From Candidatus Sysuiplasma superficiale (GTDB lineage Archaea > Thermoplasmatota > Thermoplasmata > Sysuiplasmatales > Sysuiplasmataceae), in NCBI GenBank assembly GCA_019720975.1, contig JAGVSJ010000018.1:1-33151 (forward strand): a stretch of 33,151 nt of DNA. The letters are read 5' to 3'. The notes beneath the pieces were generated by a model that saw nothing but the letters and a program-made list of their open reading frames with translations, did not search any database and was not told the DNA's origin. The translations under genes were made by a program, and so were the position numbers. How positions within the stretch are numbered: the first letter of the stretch is position 1; the number at the start of each line of letters is the position of its first letter. This document shows, one piece after another, positions 1-6,892 of this stretch.

Positions 1-112
1 TCCCTTCGCCTGTGAATTGCAGGCGACGTCCCGCAAGTGTCCGGTCGGGCTGCAACTGGAGGATGCTCATGTGATGGATAGGCCCAATTCCGCCTGCGTT
101 AGGGCCGGAGTA
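1..112. other. Unassigned stretch at window edge
   Basis: This GC-rich segment lies just beyond the 3' end of tRNA-Lys. I found no open frame with a start and ribosome binding site and no motif of RNase P, SRP or 5S RNA. It could be the edge of a gene outside the window. Confidence 0.3.
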
Positions 113-126
113 CGGGGCCGCGGGGA

Positions 127-141
127 ATTCCGGCGTGAGCA
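127..141 (-). other. 15-nt tRNA intron in the T loop (position 59/60)
   Basis: The precursor folds as a textbook bulge-helix-bulge. The outer helix is GGGG/CCCC (the T stem), the 4-bp central helix is TCCG/CGGA, the 3-nt bulges are AAT and ATT, and a 2-bp GC/GC inner helix closes a TCAC loop. Cutting each bulge after its second base removes exactly 15 nt and restores the T loop TCCGAAT. Introns at 59/60 are known from Thermoproteales; occurrence here is inferred from the fold. Confidence 0.75.
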
Positions 142-179
142 TTCGGACCCCGGACCTTCTGGTTAAAAGCCAGTTGCTC

Positions 180-196
180 TTTCCAGGGATTAAACC
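180..196 (-). other. 17-nt tRNA intron in the D arm (about 21/22)
   Basis: The insert separates the D loop (AGCTAGGTA) from the 3' D-stem strand GAGC. A relaxed BHB can form by pairing CTAGG of the 5' exon with CCTGG of the intron. The exact cut may slide by one or two bases (20/21 to 22/23) without changing the mature tRNA. Confidence 0.6.
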
Positions 197-236
197 TACC
201 TAGCTGAGCTACGGCCCCTTGAGTCCGCCATCGAGC

Positions 237-251
237 GGTCATTATTAAATG
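237..251 (-). promoter_or_regulatory. TATA-like promoter of tRNA-Lys
   Basis: The minus strand reads TTTAATAAT here, about 25-30 bases before the tRNA 5' end, the usual spacing for an archaeal TATA box. Confidence 0.45.
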
Positions 252-358
252 ATTGGGTCAGAAAAACGAGGGGATGTGGCGAGACAGATTGAGCCATCAA
301 GTCGGCATAGGATTAAGTCATACCGTCCGTATGAGTCGTAAAAGAACGAGGTGCGGAT

Positions 359-1282
359 TTGTCTCAAAAGGAAAACATTGTTCTTCTGAACGGAAAGTAT
401 GTAAGCTGGAAGGATGCCAGAATCCACGTTAGCACGCATGGACTGCTCTACGGGAGCGGGGTTTTCGAGGGGATAAGGGGATACCAGGACAGGAGTAAGG
501 CTCAGGTGAACATCTTCAGGCTTAGGGAACATGTCGAAAGGATTTACAGGAACGCATCAATACTAAGGCTCAAACCTCCCGTGACTGCTGATGAATTCTC
601 CGACGGAATTGTTGAGGTTGTGAGAAGAAACGGGTTTCAAACAGATGTGTACATAAGACCCATGATATATTTTGGCGAAGGCGGCATCGGGATCAAACCG
701 AAGGGGCATTCAACTGATTATTTCATATTTGCTACTGAATTCGGAAATTATTTCGGAGAACCCAGGCCCCTGAATGTGTGCGTGAGTTCCTGGGTCAGAG
801 GTACGAACAACTCGATGCCCCCAAGCGCAAAGATCAGCGGCTCCTATGTGAACAGCATGCTTGCATCGGTTGATGCTATGGAGGCGGGCTTCGATGAAGC
901 GCTCATGCTCACACACAACGGCTATGTTTCCGAAGGCTCGGGGGAAAACGTATTCATTGTGAAGGGCGGAAAACTCATAACACCCCCTGTTTCCGCAGAT
1001 ATACTTGAGGGGATAACCAGAGATTCTGTCATGCGTCTCGCCGCAGATTCTGGTATTCAGGTCATAGAGAGGGACATTTCGAGGACGGAGCTGTATACAT
1101 GTGATGAGATGTTTCTGTGCGGCACTGCGGCACAGATTACACCGGTCGGAAGTGTGGACAGGAGAACCATCTCAAACGGAGCTGCAGGTGAAATCACGTC
1201 CAGACTCATGAGAGCATTCGAAAGCGCAGCGAGGGGAGCCGAAAAGAGGTATGCAGACTGGCTGACACCGGTTTATGAGTGA
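359..1282 (+). CDS. ilvE: Branched-chain amino acid aminotransferase
   Basis: This 307-residue protein is a PLP-dependent class IV aminotransferase that interconverts leucine, isoleucine and valine with their 2-oxo acids. It shows the family hallmarks: an N-terminal NGKYVSWKDARI stretch, HGLLYGSGVFEGIRGY, a lysine in the SAKISGSYVNS region suited to the Schiff base, SEGSGENVFIVKGGKL for phosphate binding, and a late CGTAAQITPV motif. Length is normal for IlvE. The start is TTG with a GAGGTG ribosome binding site about five bases upstream. It stands alone, with tRNA-Lys divergent on the left and the RHH-FtsZ pair 170 bases downstream. D-amino acid aminotransferase or ADC lyase are relatives, but the motif set and length favour IlvE. 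Confidence 0.93.
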   Translation: MSQKENIVLLNGKYVSWKDARIHVSTHGLLYGSGVFEGIRGYQDRSKAQVNIFRLREHVERIYRNASILRLKPPVTADEFSDGIVEVVRRNGFQTDVYIRPMIYFGEGGIGIKPKGHSTDYFIFATEFGNYFGEPRPLNVCVSSWVRGTNNSMPPSAKISGSYVNSMLASVDAMEAGFDEALMLTHNGYVSEGSGENVFIVKGGKLITPPVSADILEGITRDSVMRLAADSGIQVIERDISRTELYTCDEMFLCGTAAQITPVGSVDRRTISNGAAGEITSRLMRAFESAARGAEKRYADWLTPVYE

Positions 1283-1384
1283 CGCCATACAGCCGATCGT
1301 CTGACAAACAGCCGCCCGGATGTCATCTGCCCGATGCACTCGACAGGCAGGTCAGAGCCGTTTTACGGCTATCCGGTGCATAAT

Positions 1385-1393
1385 GATAAATAG
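1385..1393 (+). promoter_or_regulatory. TATA-like box upstream of the RHH-ftsZ pair
   Basis: The sequence GATAAATAG would place initiation near 1412-1418, right at the TGTCAG/CTGACA inverted repeat. Confidence 0.35.
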
Positions 1394-1410
1394 CACGCCT
1401 TCAATATTAG

Positions 1411-1441
1411 TGTCAGCCGATAGTACGGTAATTGTCTGACA
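1411..1441. promoter_or_regulatory. Candidate operator: TGTCAG-N19-CTGACA inverted repeat
   Basis: Six-base arms TGTCAG (1411-1416) and CTGACA (1436-1441) flank the expected transcription start of the RHH gene. Elements CAGCCGAT and GTCTGACAA from this region also recur near 1288-1307. Autoregulation by the RHH protein encoded next door is an inference. Confidence 0.35.
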
Positions 1442-1451
1442 ATAACAGGCT

Positions 1452-1784
1452 TTGCCGGAGGTGGTTGAAACGGTTGAATCGGAAAGGGTCACGATAAGGC
1501 TTGATCATGAGAGTCTGAACGCGCTTGAAACGCTCGTTTCAAGCGGCAAATATTCCAACATTTCTGAGGTAATGAGAGCGGCCATCGAGCAGTTTATAGA
1601 GAGAAACTTCTCACCCAGGCACATCGAGAAGATAACCGTGGAGTTGCCCAAAGGCAATGCGGTTGAACTGCAGCGCCTTGTAAGGAAAGGTGATTCCGTG
1701 TCTGTGGACGATGCGATCAGAAACGCCGTCCGCGAGTATCTGAGACGGAGACTGTCTCCGAAGATTTCGGAAAAGAGAAAGTAG
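1452..1784 (+). CDS. Tandem ribbon-helix-helix regulator (CdrS-like)
   Basis: This 110-residue protein contains two consecutive ribbon-helix-helix (CopG/MetJ-type) DNA-binding units. The first, about residues 10-52, starts with ERVTIRLDHESLNALETL. The second, about residues 58-100, starts with EKITVELPKGNAVELQRL. Each has the alternating beta strand followed by two helices. A single polypeptide with two units could act as a pseudo-dimer. It ends 13 bases before the divergent ftsZ and is probably cotranscribed. In haloarchaea a short RHH protein, CdrS, is cotranscribed with ftsZ2 and controls division genes; equivalence here is inferred from context. The TTG start is uncertain because the best GGAGGTGG lies just inside the frame. 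Confidence 0.8.
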   Translation: MPEVVETVESERVTIRLDHESLNALETLVSSGKYSNISEVMRAAIEQFIERNFSPRHIEKITVELPKGNAVELQRLVRKGDSVSVDDAIRNAVREYLRRRLSPKISEKRK

Positions 1785-1797
1785 CATACAAGCTGAA

Positions 1798-2760
1798 ATG
1801 TCAGACAGCAACTTCCTGCACCGGCTGGATGGCGGCACAGGCAATGTCAGGATAGCGGTTGTGGGCTGCGGCGGAGCCGGCTGCAATGCAATAGGCAGCC
1901 TCGGGATCAATGCAGGCGGTGTTGCCAGAACGATAGCCGTGAACACTGATGCGGCACATCTGCTGACAGTTCAGGCAGGTAAGAAGTTACTGATTGGAAG
2001 GAATATCACAGCGGGCCGCGGCGCTGGCGGGAACGCAGAGACAGGCAGGAGTGCAGCAGAGGAGGCGCGGAAGACGGTGCGTGAGGAACTCTCGGGCACA
2101 GATATGGTCTTTGTAATTGCAGGAATGGGTGGCGGAACCGGGTCCGGTGCTTCATCTGTAATTGCATCAGCCGCACGCGAAGCGGGGGCAATGCCCATTT
2201 CAATAGTCACAATGCCTTTCAGCTTCGAGAGAGGGAGGAGGGAGAGAGCGAAAGACTATCTGAGGGAGCTTGTCCATGTTTCTGAAAGCACCGTAATACT
2301 TGAAAACCAGAAGATTATCGAGCTCTATCCAGAACAGAACGTCTACAGTGCATTCGGCCTAATGAATACGCTCATATCCGATCTTGTGCTGAACCTTTCC
2401 AGCACGCTTGTCAAGCCCTCCCTGATAAATGTCAGTTACGGCGACTTCCGTTCGGTGATGCGGACAGGCAAGACATCCACGTTAATATTCAACGAAAACA
2501 GCGACATCGATGTGCTCGTAAGGGGTGCCGTAACGAAGCCGTTCTTCCAGAACACCATAAAGGCGGCAAAAGGGGCGCTGATACACGTCTCCGGCGGCAG
2601 CGCAATGACACTCGGAAGAATGCACCGCATAATTGCCGAAGCACAGGAGGCACTCGGAGGCTGTTCCAACGTGATACTGGGGGCAAGGGACGACGGGAGG
2701 AAGAACGATATCCTGAGTCTGACTGCAGTTGTCACAGGACTGGAGCAGGCAATTTCCTGA
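1798..2760 (+). CDS. ftsZ2: Divergent FtsZ paralogue (FtsZ2-like)
   Basis: This 320-residue tubulin-superfamily GTPase has the nucleotide-binding GCGGAGCN loop (about 24-30) and the tubulin signature GGGTGSG (111-117). Compared with the FtsZ at 3881 it is shorter and has no C-terminal tail beyond the GTPase and activation domains. The T7 loop, which supplies catalytic acids to the neighbouring subunit, reads NVSYGDF (211-217). The first acidic residue of the usual N-x-D-F-x-D motif is therefore serine, while the second (D216) is kept. Slow hydrolysis or dependence on a partner FtsZ is possible but unproven. It follows the RHH regulator closely and is convergent with trmJ. Assignment to FtsZ2 rather than a third FtsZ-like class is tentative. 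Confidence 0.85.
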   Translation: MSDSNFLHRLDGGTGNVRIAVVGCGGAGCNAIGSLGINAGGVARTIAVNTDAAHLLTVQAGKKLLIGRNITAGRGAGGNAETGRSAAEEARKTVREELSGTDMVFVIAGMGGGTGSGASSVIASAAREAGAMPISIVTMPFSFERGRRERAKDYLRELVHVSESTVILENQKIIELYPEQNVYSAFGLMNTLISDLVLNLSSTLVKPSLINVSYGDFRSVMRTGKTSTLIFNENSDIDVLVRGAVTKPFFQNTIKAAKGALIHVSGGSAMTLGRMHRIIAEAQEALGGCSNVILGARDDGRKNDILSLTAVVTGLEQAIS

Positions 2761-2763
2761 CTC

Positions 2764-3471
2764 TCACTGTTTTCTGCCAGATAATGTTTTGAGTGTCCTC
2801 GAGAGCACACCCATTGTAATGAAGAACTCCCATTTTGAGAGATTCGCCCTGCCGATGAGTCTCCTGAACATCAGCCTTGCCTTCTCCCTCTTGTGTTCAG
2901 GGTAGTCTATTGCGTCGAGGAGACTGCTGAAATATTCATTCACCTTTTCCTTTTCGTCCGAGAGCGCCCTCTTTAGAGAGACGGGCTCATATCCGCTCAG
3001 GAACAGCTCGTATAGAACTACCGACACTGCATGTGAGAGGTTCATAACAGGGTACCTTTCAGAAGTCGGTATGCTCACGATCATATCGCACACCTGCAGT
3101 TCGGGATTTGAGAGCCCCAGACCCTCGGGACCGAAAAGCAGCGCGTATTTTCGCCTTGTCCTGCGAACCCTCTCAGCGAATTCTCGCGGTGTATCGAAAT
3201 TCCTGAGAAATCGCCTCTGGCCTGTGTTGCGGATACCCGTTGTTCCGACAACAATGTCGCATCCTGCTACGGCGTCTCGGACATTGCCGGCGCTAACTGA
3301 GGAGTCAAGAATGAAATTTCCGTGTTTTGCCCTCCTTCTTGCCTCGTCACCGACTGGAACAGGCGATACGAGATAAAGCTCTGAAAAATCAAAATTGGCC
3401 ATCGAGCGGGCGACGGCCCCTATATTGCCCTCGTTTTCAGGGCGGACGAGTATTACTCTGAATTCAGGCAT
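2764..3471 (-). CDS. trmJ: tRNA 2'-O-methyltransferase, TrmJ/SpoU family
   Basis: This 235-residue SPOUT (trefoil-knot) methyltransferase probably methylates a ribose 2'-OH in the tRNA anticodon loop (position 32 in characterised TrmJ enzymes). Visible motifs are the N-terminal VRPENEGNIGAVARSMANF, then LLFGPEGLGLSNPEL (SpoU motif 2) and PVMNLSHAVSVVLYEL (motif 3), followed by a basic helical C-terminal extension typical of TrmJ. The ATG lies about 20 bases from a TATA-like TTATATG at 3486-3497 on the same strand, so the message is probably leaderless. It is convergent with the upstream ftsZ, with only three bases between stop codons. The exact substrate position cannot be read from sequence. 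Confidence 0.9.
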   Translation of the reverse strand: MPEFRVILVRPENEGNIGAVARSMANFDFSELYLVSPVPVGDEARRRAKHGNFILDSSVSAGNVRDAVAGCDIVVGTTGIRNTGQRRFLRNFDTPREFAERVRRTRRKYALLFGPEGLGLSNPELQVCDMIVSIPTSERYPVMNLSHAVSVVLYELFLSGYEPVSLKRALSDEKEKVNEYFSSLLDAIDYPEHKREKARLMFRRLIGRANLSKWEFFITMGVLSRTLKTLSGRKQ

Positions 3472-3485
3472 GGAAATGAGATGGA

Positions 3486-3497
3486 GACATATAAGTA
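3486..3497 (-). promoter_or_regulatory. TATA box for trmJ
   Basis: Minus strand TTTACTTATATG ends about 15 bases from the ATG, consistent with a leaderless message. Confidence 0.45.
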
Positions 3498-3828
3498 AAG
3501 ATTTGCTGAAATGAAACTGAGCTTCCCCGATATATAACTGTGGAAAAATACACCTACGACGATATCAGCGCATGCTGTCCTCTTTGACCTGTTGGATGGC
3601 ATACACATTCATGAAAAGAATGCAGTTTGCCATTCAAACGGAATTCTGCAGGACTTAGCTTCTTTGCGCCTCATCCCAAAGTCAGTTTGTTCAGGCTCAA
3701 AATTCCCGTTACGGCGCAAACCGCAGATGAAACTGATATGCCCGGATGGGGCGCTGTTTCCCCTGTCCCGGCGCCGCACGGATGAAAAGCGCGTCAGACA
3801 GAAACATTAAAATGAGGAAATTCGTTAG
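3498..3828. other. Long gap upstream of ftsZ1
   Basis: A TATATAA element at 3531-3537 could drive rightward transcription. The 72-codon frame at 3592-3810 has no good ribosome binding site and no recognisable features. The gap may be a long ftsZ1 leader or may encode a small RNA; I could not decide. Confidence 0.3.
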
Positions 3829-3859
3829 GGTTAAATGCACGGATTAACCGGTGCACCGG
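3829..3859. promoter_or_regulatory. Palindromes immediately upstream of ftsZ1
   Basis: GGTTAA (3829-3834) is mirrored by TTAACC (3844-3849). It overlaps the perfect 12-bp palindrome CCGGTGCACCGG (3848-3859), which ends 21 bases before the ftsZ1 ATG. The GTTAAATG in the left arm could itself be the TATA element. Location and symmetry suggest an operator or an RNA hairpin near the ribosome binding site. Confidence 0.45.
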
Positions 3860-3880
3860 ATGGGATGCGAGGTTGAATTT

Positions 3881-4990
3881 ATGAAATCGTTAGTGAATGA
3901 TGCCCTGTCAAGGGCTTCAGTGGAAGAAACGGACTCAGTGCCCTCTTATTCTGAGGAAAGCTACAGCGCTGAAGATGATGAGCTCATAAAGATACTGTCG
4001 GGACTCAGGACAAATATCAAGATCATCGGATGCGGCGGTGGCGGCACCAACACAATCGACAGACTCGTTGAAACAGGTATAACAGGCGCAGAGATGTATG
4101 CGGCTAACACAGATGCTCAGCACCTCCTGATAATAAGGTCGCCGCACAAAATACTCCTGGGAAGAAGGAGTACAAGGGGACTTGGCGCCGGCGCGCTTCC
4201 TCAGGTGGGGGAGGAGGCTGCGAGGGAGGCGGAGGACGACATAAGGAAGTCAATTCAGGGCGCCGACATTGTTTTCATAACCGCCGGGCTTGGCGGCGGG
4301 ACAGGGACAGGTGCAGCTCCATTCATAGCACAGCTCGCAAAGGAGATGGGCGCACTGACCATTGCAATTTGCACATCTCCGTTCAAGGCCGAAGGTGCAA
4401 TAAGGGCAGAAAATGCCGAATGGGGACTTGAAAGGCTGAGGAATGTAGCTGATACCGTAATTGTAATTCCGAATGACAAACTGCTTGAACTCGTACCAAG
4501 GCTTTCACTCAATGCAGCCTTCAAGGTTGCGGATGAAGTGCTTGTAAGGAGCATAAAAGGCATCACAGAGGTTATCACGAAACCTGGCCTGGTCAATCTG
4601 GACTTCAATGATCTGAAGACAATAATGAAAGGGGGAGGTGTTGCTATGATTGGACTCGGGGAAGGTGAGGGTGAGGAAAGGGCAAATGACGCGGTGAATG
4701 AGGCCATAAATTCGCCCCTGATTGACGTCGATATTTCCGGTGCAAACGGAGCACTTGTCAACGTCGTGGGCGGCAACGACATGACAGTCAGCGAGGCAGA
4801 AAAGGTGGCTGAGATGATACAGACAAAGATAAGCCCCTCCGCGAGAATAATATGGGGAGCAGCGATTGACCCCACGCTTGAAAAGAAGATGAGGGTCATG
4901 GTCGTACTCACCGGAGTGAAGTCAAAACACATTCTTGGACCGGCGGATAATGTTCAGACCAAGAGCATCGACATGGACTTCATAAAGTGA
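3881..4990 (+). CDS. ftsZ1: Cell division GTPase FtsZ1
   Basis: This 369-residue canonical archaeal FtsZ polymerises into the division ring with GTP. The chosen ATG gives the N-terminus [12 protein letters not shown], typical of archaeal FtsZ1, and follows a GAGGTTGA ribosome binding site; ten extra upstream codons are open but lack such support. Motifs include GCGGGGTN (about 50-57), GGGTGTG (138-144) and an intact catalytic T7 loop NLDFND (239-244) with both acids. The tail ends in an acidic/hydrophobic DMDFIK, a plausible short peptide for a membrane anchor such as SepF. It starts a rightward block leading to secE, spt5 and ribosomal protein genes, an order familiar in euryarchaea. Confidence 0.95.
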   Translation: MKSLVNDALSRASVEETDSVPSYSEESYSAEDDELIKILSGLRTNIKIIGCGGGGTNTIDRLVETGITGAEMYAANTDAQHLLIIRSPHKILLGRRSTRGLGAGALPQVGEEAAREAEDDIRKSIQGADIVFITAGLGGGTGTGAAPFIAQLAKEMGALTIAICTSPFKAEGAIRAENAEWGLERLRNVADTVIVIPNDKLLELVPRLSLNAAFKVADEVLVRSIKGITEVITKPGLVNLDFNDLKTIMKGGGVAMIGLGEGEGEERANDAVNEAINSPLIDVDISGANGALVNVVGGNDMTVSEAEKVAEMIQTKISPSARIIWGAAIDPTLEKKMRVMVVLTGVKSKHILGPADNVQTKSIDMDFIK

Positions 4991-5052
4991 AACTGAGCGG
5001 AACAGGGCTGGCAATACAAAAATTTATGCGGAAAGCGTATAATAGGCAAACC

Positions 5053-5589
5053 ATGGCGACAGCGAGGAAATTCTGCGCGTTTTCCGCGGACGGCAGGGGA
5101 GGACTTGGGATGGACACCATACCCCCTGATGGCTTCTGCCTTTCGGCCTTTCTCATCATCCGCAGTGAAGGCCGGCCAAACAATGTGCTGATGGGGCACC
5201 TGAATCCTGACGGACCATGGGACCACGTCGGTGCGCTTGACCCATCAAGGTTGGAGGCGCACAGACACGGCTGGATGCTTCCATCGAGCCATCTCATTTA
5301 CGGCGAATCACCTGACGAAGGAGCGAGAAGGATCGCCTTTGAACAGCTGGGACTGAAGAACATCGGGCTGGAGGGCCCCGAGGTTCATTCGGAGGTTTAT
5401 GAGCCGCGGAGATTTCCGGGCAGGAAAAACCACTGGGATCTTGAGTTCCTTTATTACGGTTTTCTGGACGAGCGGGCTTTTCACGCACCTGAGGATATCT
5501 GGCTTGATGTCGAATTCGTAGACCCGTCTGCCGTCCCTGCGGCACAGATTGCGAGGTCGCATGAGGACATAATCGCACACCTGAGATAG
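5053..5589 (+). CDS. Nudix-like protein with degenerate Nudix box
   Basis: This protein of about 178 residues sits between ftsZ1 and secE. The segment YGESPDEGARRIAFEQLGL resembles the Nudix box but departs from the REUxEE core: the first glutamate is isoleucine and the last is glutamine, so metal binding may be weakened. A beta-rich FCLSAFLIIR strand precedes the box and a WDLEFLYYGFL strand follows, as in Nudix folds. The ATG at 5053 lies about 25 bases after an AATTTATG TATA-like element, suggesting a leaderless start. A second in-frame ATG at 5110 follows a good GGGGAGGA and would remove 19 residues. The substrate is unknown. Confidence 0.6.
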   Translation: MATARKFCAFSADGRGGLGMDTIPPDGFCLSAFLIIRSEGRPNNVLMGHLNPDGPWDHVGALDPSRLEAHRHGWMLPSSHLIYGESPDEGARRIAFEQLGLKNIGLEGPEVHSEVYEPRRFPGRKNHWDLEFLYYGFLDERAFHAPEDIWLDVEFVDPSAVPAAQIARSHEDIIAHLR

Positions 5590-5601
5590 GGGATGATGGG
5601 A

Positions 5602-5628
5602 CTTCTGCAGACCTTGATCTTGCAGAAG
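5602..5628. repeat. Inverted repeat between the Nudix-like gene and secE
   Basis: CTTCTGCA (5602-5609) and TGCAGAAG (5621-5628) form a perfect 8-bp stem with an 11-base loop just after the Nudix-like gene stop. No T-run follows, so a terminator role is uncertain; an mRNA processing hairpin is possible. Confidence 0.4.
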
Positions 5629-5726
5629 ATTCCGCTTCAACCCGTTAGGAAAAGAATATTAAGCAGGATGTTTGATGCTTTACCAGACAGGAAAGGGCAT
5701 GTTCAGGGCAGGCAGAGGCGACTGAT

Positions 5727-5984
5727 TTGGACAACAGGAATTCATCGTTTGATTTCACCGAGACCACATACGATGTTCAGCGGAAGCTGGAGGAGCGGTT
5801 CAGGAACATCGGAAAGGGGAAATACGGAAGAATATTCAAAATGGCGAAAAAGCCGACGATGGAGGAATACGTCAGGGTTGTCAAACTCGTTGCGCTTGGC
5901 CTGATTCTGATAGGCGCACTTGGATTTCTCCTTTACTGGCTTTGGACCTACTTCCCGGCGTACGTTCCGGGTATATTCGGTTAG
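5727..5984 (+). CDS. secE: Preprotein translocase subunit SecE/Sec61-gamma
   Basis: This 85-residue small subunit clamps the SecY channel in the cytoplasmic membrane. The signature is a conserved amphipathic helix, KMAKKPTMEEYVRVVK, followed by one hydrophobic transmembrane helix from about LVALGLILIGALGF. The N-terminal 35 residues are longer than in many archaeal SecE proteins and look polar and unstructured. The TTG start follows an AGAGGCGA ribosome binding site with suitable spacing. An internal ATG at 5841 would give a shorter, more standard protein, so the N-terminus is not certain. It is followed after 12 bases by spt5, the classic SecE-Spt5/NusG pairing. Confidence 0.88.
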   Translation: MDNRNSSFDFTETTYDVQRKLEERFRNIGKGKYGRIFKMAKKPTMEEYVRVVKLVALGLILIGALGFLLYWLWTYFPAYVPGIFG

Positions 5985-5996
5985 AGAGGTAATATT

Positions 5997-6863
5997 TTGT
6001 CATCTTTCGACATCTCCGCAGACACGGCACGCGACGGCAGCGGCAGAGCCTTCACAATGGAAGTGGACGGACAGACAGAAACAGTTGCTCCTGTTTCGGC
6101 ACAGAGCGAATTCGTTGCAAGGATAGAGGTGGAGAGGGAGGGGACATTCAGGATAGAGGTGAAGTCTGAGCTCCTGTCGGATGTTGAGGGCTCGCCCGAA
6201 TGGCAGGTGAAGTTCTATCTCGACGGCGCACTGAGGTGGGACAGTCTGACAAACCTTCCCAGCGTCTTTGAATCAAAACTTGGACCCGGAAGGCATTTTG
6301 CCACTTTGCAGATATTCGTAGCGTCCGGTGCGTCGTACGGCGACAGAACGGGTGTGACACTCACAGTAGAGTCGCAGGGACAGACGGAGACCAGGAACTT
6401 CCGTATTTCCGTCAGGCCTTCGATACTTGCTGTCAAGACCGCCATAGGCCAGGAAAGGGAGGTTGCCGATTCGATAGGGGCAAAGGCAAGAACCGGTGAT
6501 CTCGGAATATATTCTATCCTGCTGCCTGCAACAATAAGGGGCTATGTTTTCCTGGAAGCGATGAATACCGACAAGATAGAGAATGCAGTCAGAAGCATAA
6601 GAAAGACGCATGGGCTTGTGAAGGGTGAAACGTCTCTTGACGAGGTGAGTCATTTCCTGACGCCGAAGCCCACAGTGAGCGGTATAGTGGAAGGGGACAT
6701 AGTGGAACTGGTATCAGGACCATTCAAGGGCGAAAAGGCAAGGGTTCAGCGCATTGACAATGCAAAGGAGGAAATAACAGTTGAACTTTTTGAGGCAGTT
6801 GTCCCCATACCTGTGACCGTCAGGGGAGACCATGTCAGAGTGCTGGAGAAAGAAAAACAGTAG
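5997..6863 (+). CDS. spt5: Transcription elongation factor Spt5 with extra N-terminal domain
   Basis: This 288-residue protein ends in a standard archaeal Spt5/NusG core. The NGN domain covers about residues 141-228 (ILAVKTAIGQEREVADSIG, then PATIRGYVFLEA), and a KOW domain follows at about 231-285 (GDIVELVSGPFKGEKARVQ). The core binds the RNA polymerase clamp and promotes processivity. About 140 residues precede it, whereas stand-alone archaeal Spt5 is usually near 150 residues in total. The extension is rich in alternating beta-type segments (EFVARIEVEREGTFRIEV, GVTLTVESQGQTETRNFRIS) and looks like an immunoglobulin-like beta sandwich. The TTG start follows GAGAGGT. Fusion or lineage-specific domain gain is inferred. 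Confidence 0.88.
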   Translation: MSSFDISADTARDGSGRAFTMEVDGQTETVAPVSAQSEFVARIEVEREGTFRIEVKSELLSDVEGSPEWQVKFYLDGALRWDSLTNLPSVFESKLGPGRHFATLQIFVASGASYGDRTGVTLTVESQGQTETRNFRISVRPSILAVKTAIGQEREVADSIGAKARTGDLGIYSILLPATIRGYVFLEAMNTDKIENAVRSIRKTHGLVKGETSLDEVSHFLTPKPTVSGIVEGDIVELVSGPFKGEKARVQRIDNAKEEITVELFEAVVPIPVTVRGDHVRVLEKEKQ

Positions 6864-6892
6864 TTTCGCGTGCACCGTTCGGAGAGGTTAAA

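Larger units (their letters stand above)
113..218 (-). tRNA. tRNA-Lys (anticodon TTT) with two short introns
   Basis: Reading the minus strand, the acceptor stem is GGGGCCG pairing with CGGCCCC, with discriminator G. The D stem is GCTC/GAGC and the anticodon loop is CTTTTAA (anticodon TTT). The T stem is CGGGG/CCCCG. A normal 74-nt tRNA is obtained only if a 17-nt insert in the D arm and a 15-nt insert in the T loop are removed. Both inserts can be folded into bulge-helix-bulge-like structures recognised by archaeal splicing endonuclease, which is encoded at 11825-12886. Position 27 opposite 43 is an A-A mismatch; the rest of the cloverleaf is sound. A TATA-like element lies upstream at about 242-250. 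Two non-anticodon introns in one tRNA are unusual outside Thermoproteales. Confidence 0.85.

Noticed and set aside
1-112. Structured RNA at the window start
   Set aside because: Searched by eye for RNase P, SRP and 5S motifs on both strands and found none.
3592-3810. 72-residue open frame upstream of ftsZ1
   Set aside because: No ribosome binding site, no family resemblance and composition unlike a protein; more likely leader or spacer.
4255-4932. 225-residue minus-strand frame inside ftsZ1
   Set aside because: Antisense shadow of ftsZ1 with biased Ser/Thr/Pro composition and no start signal.
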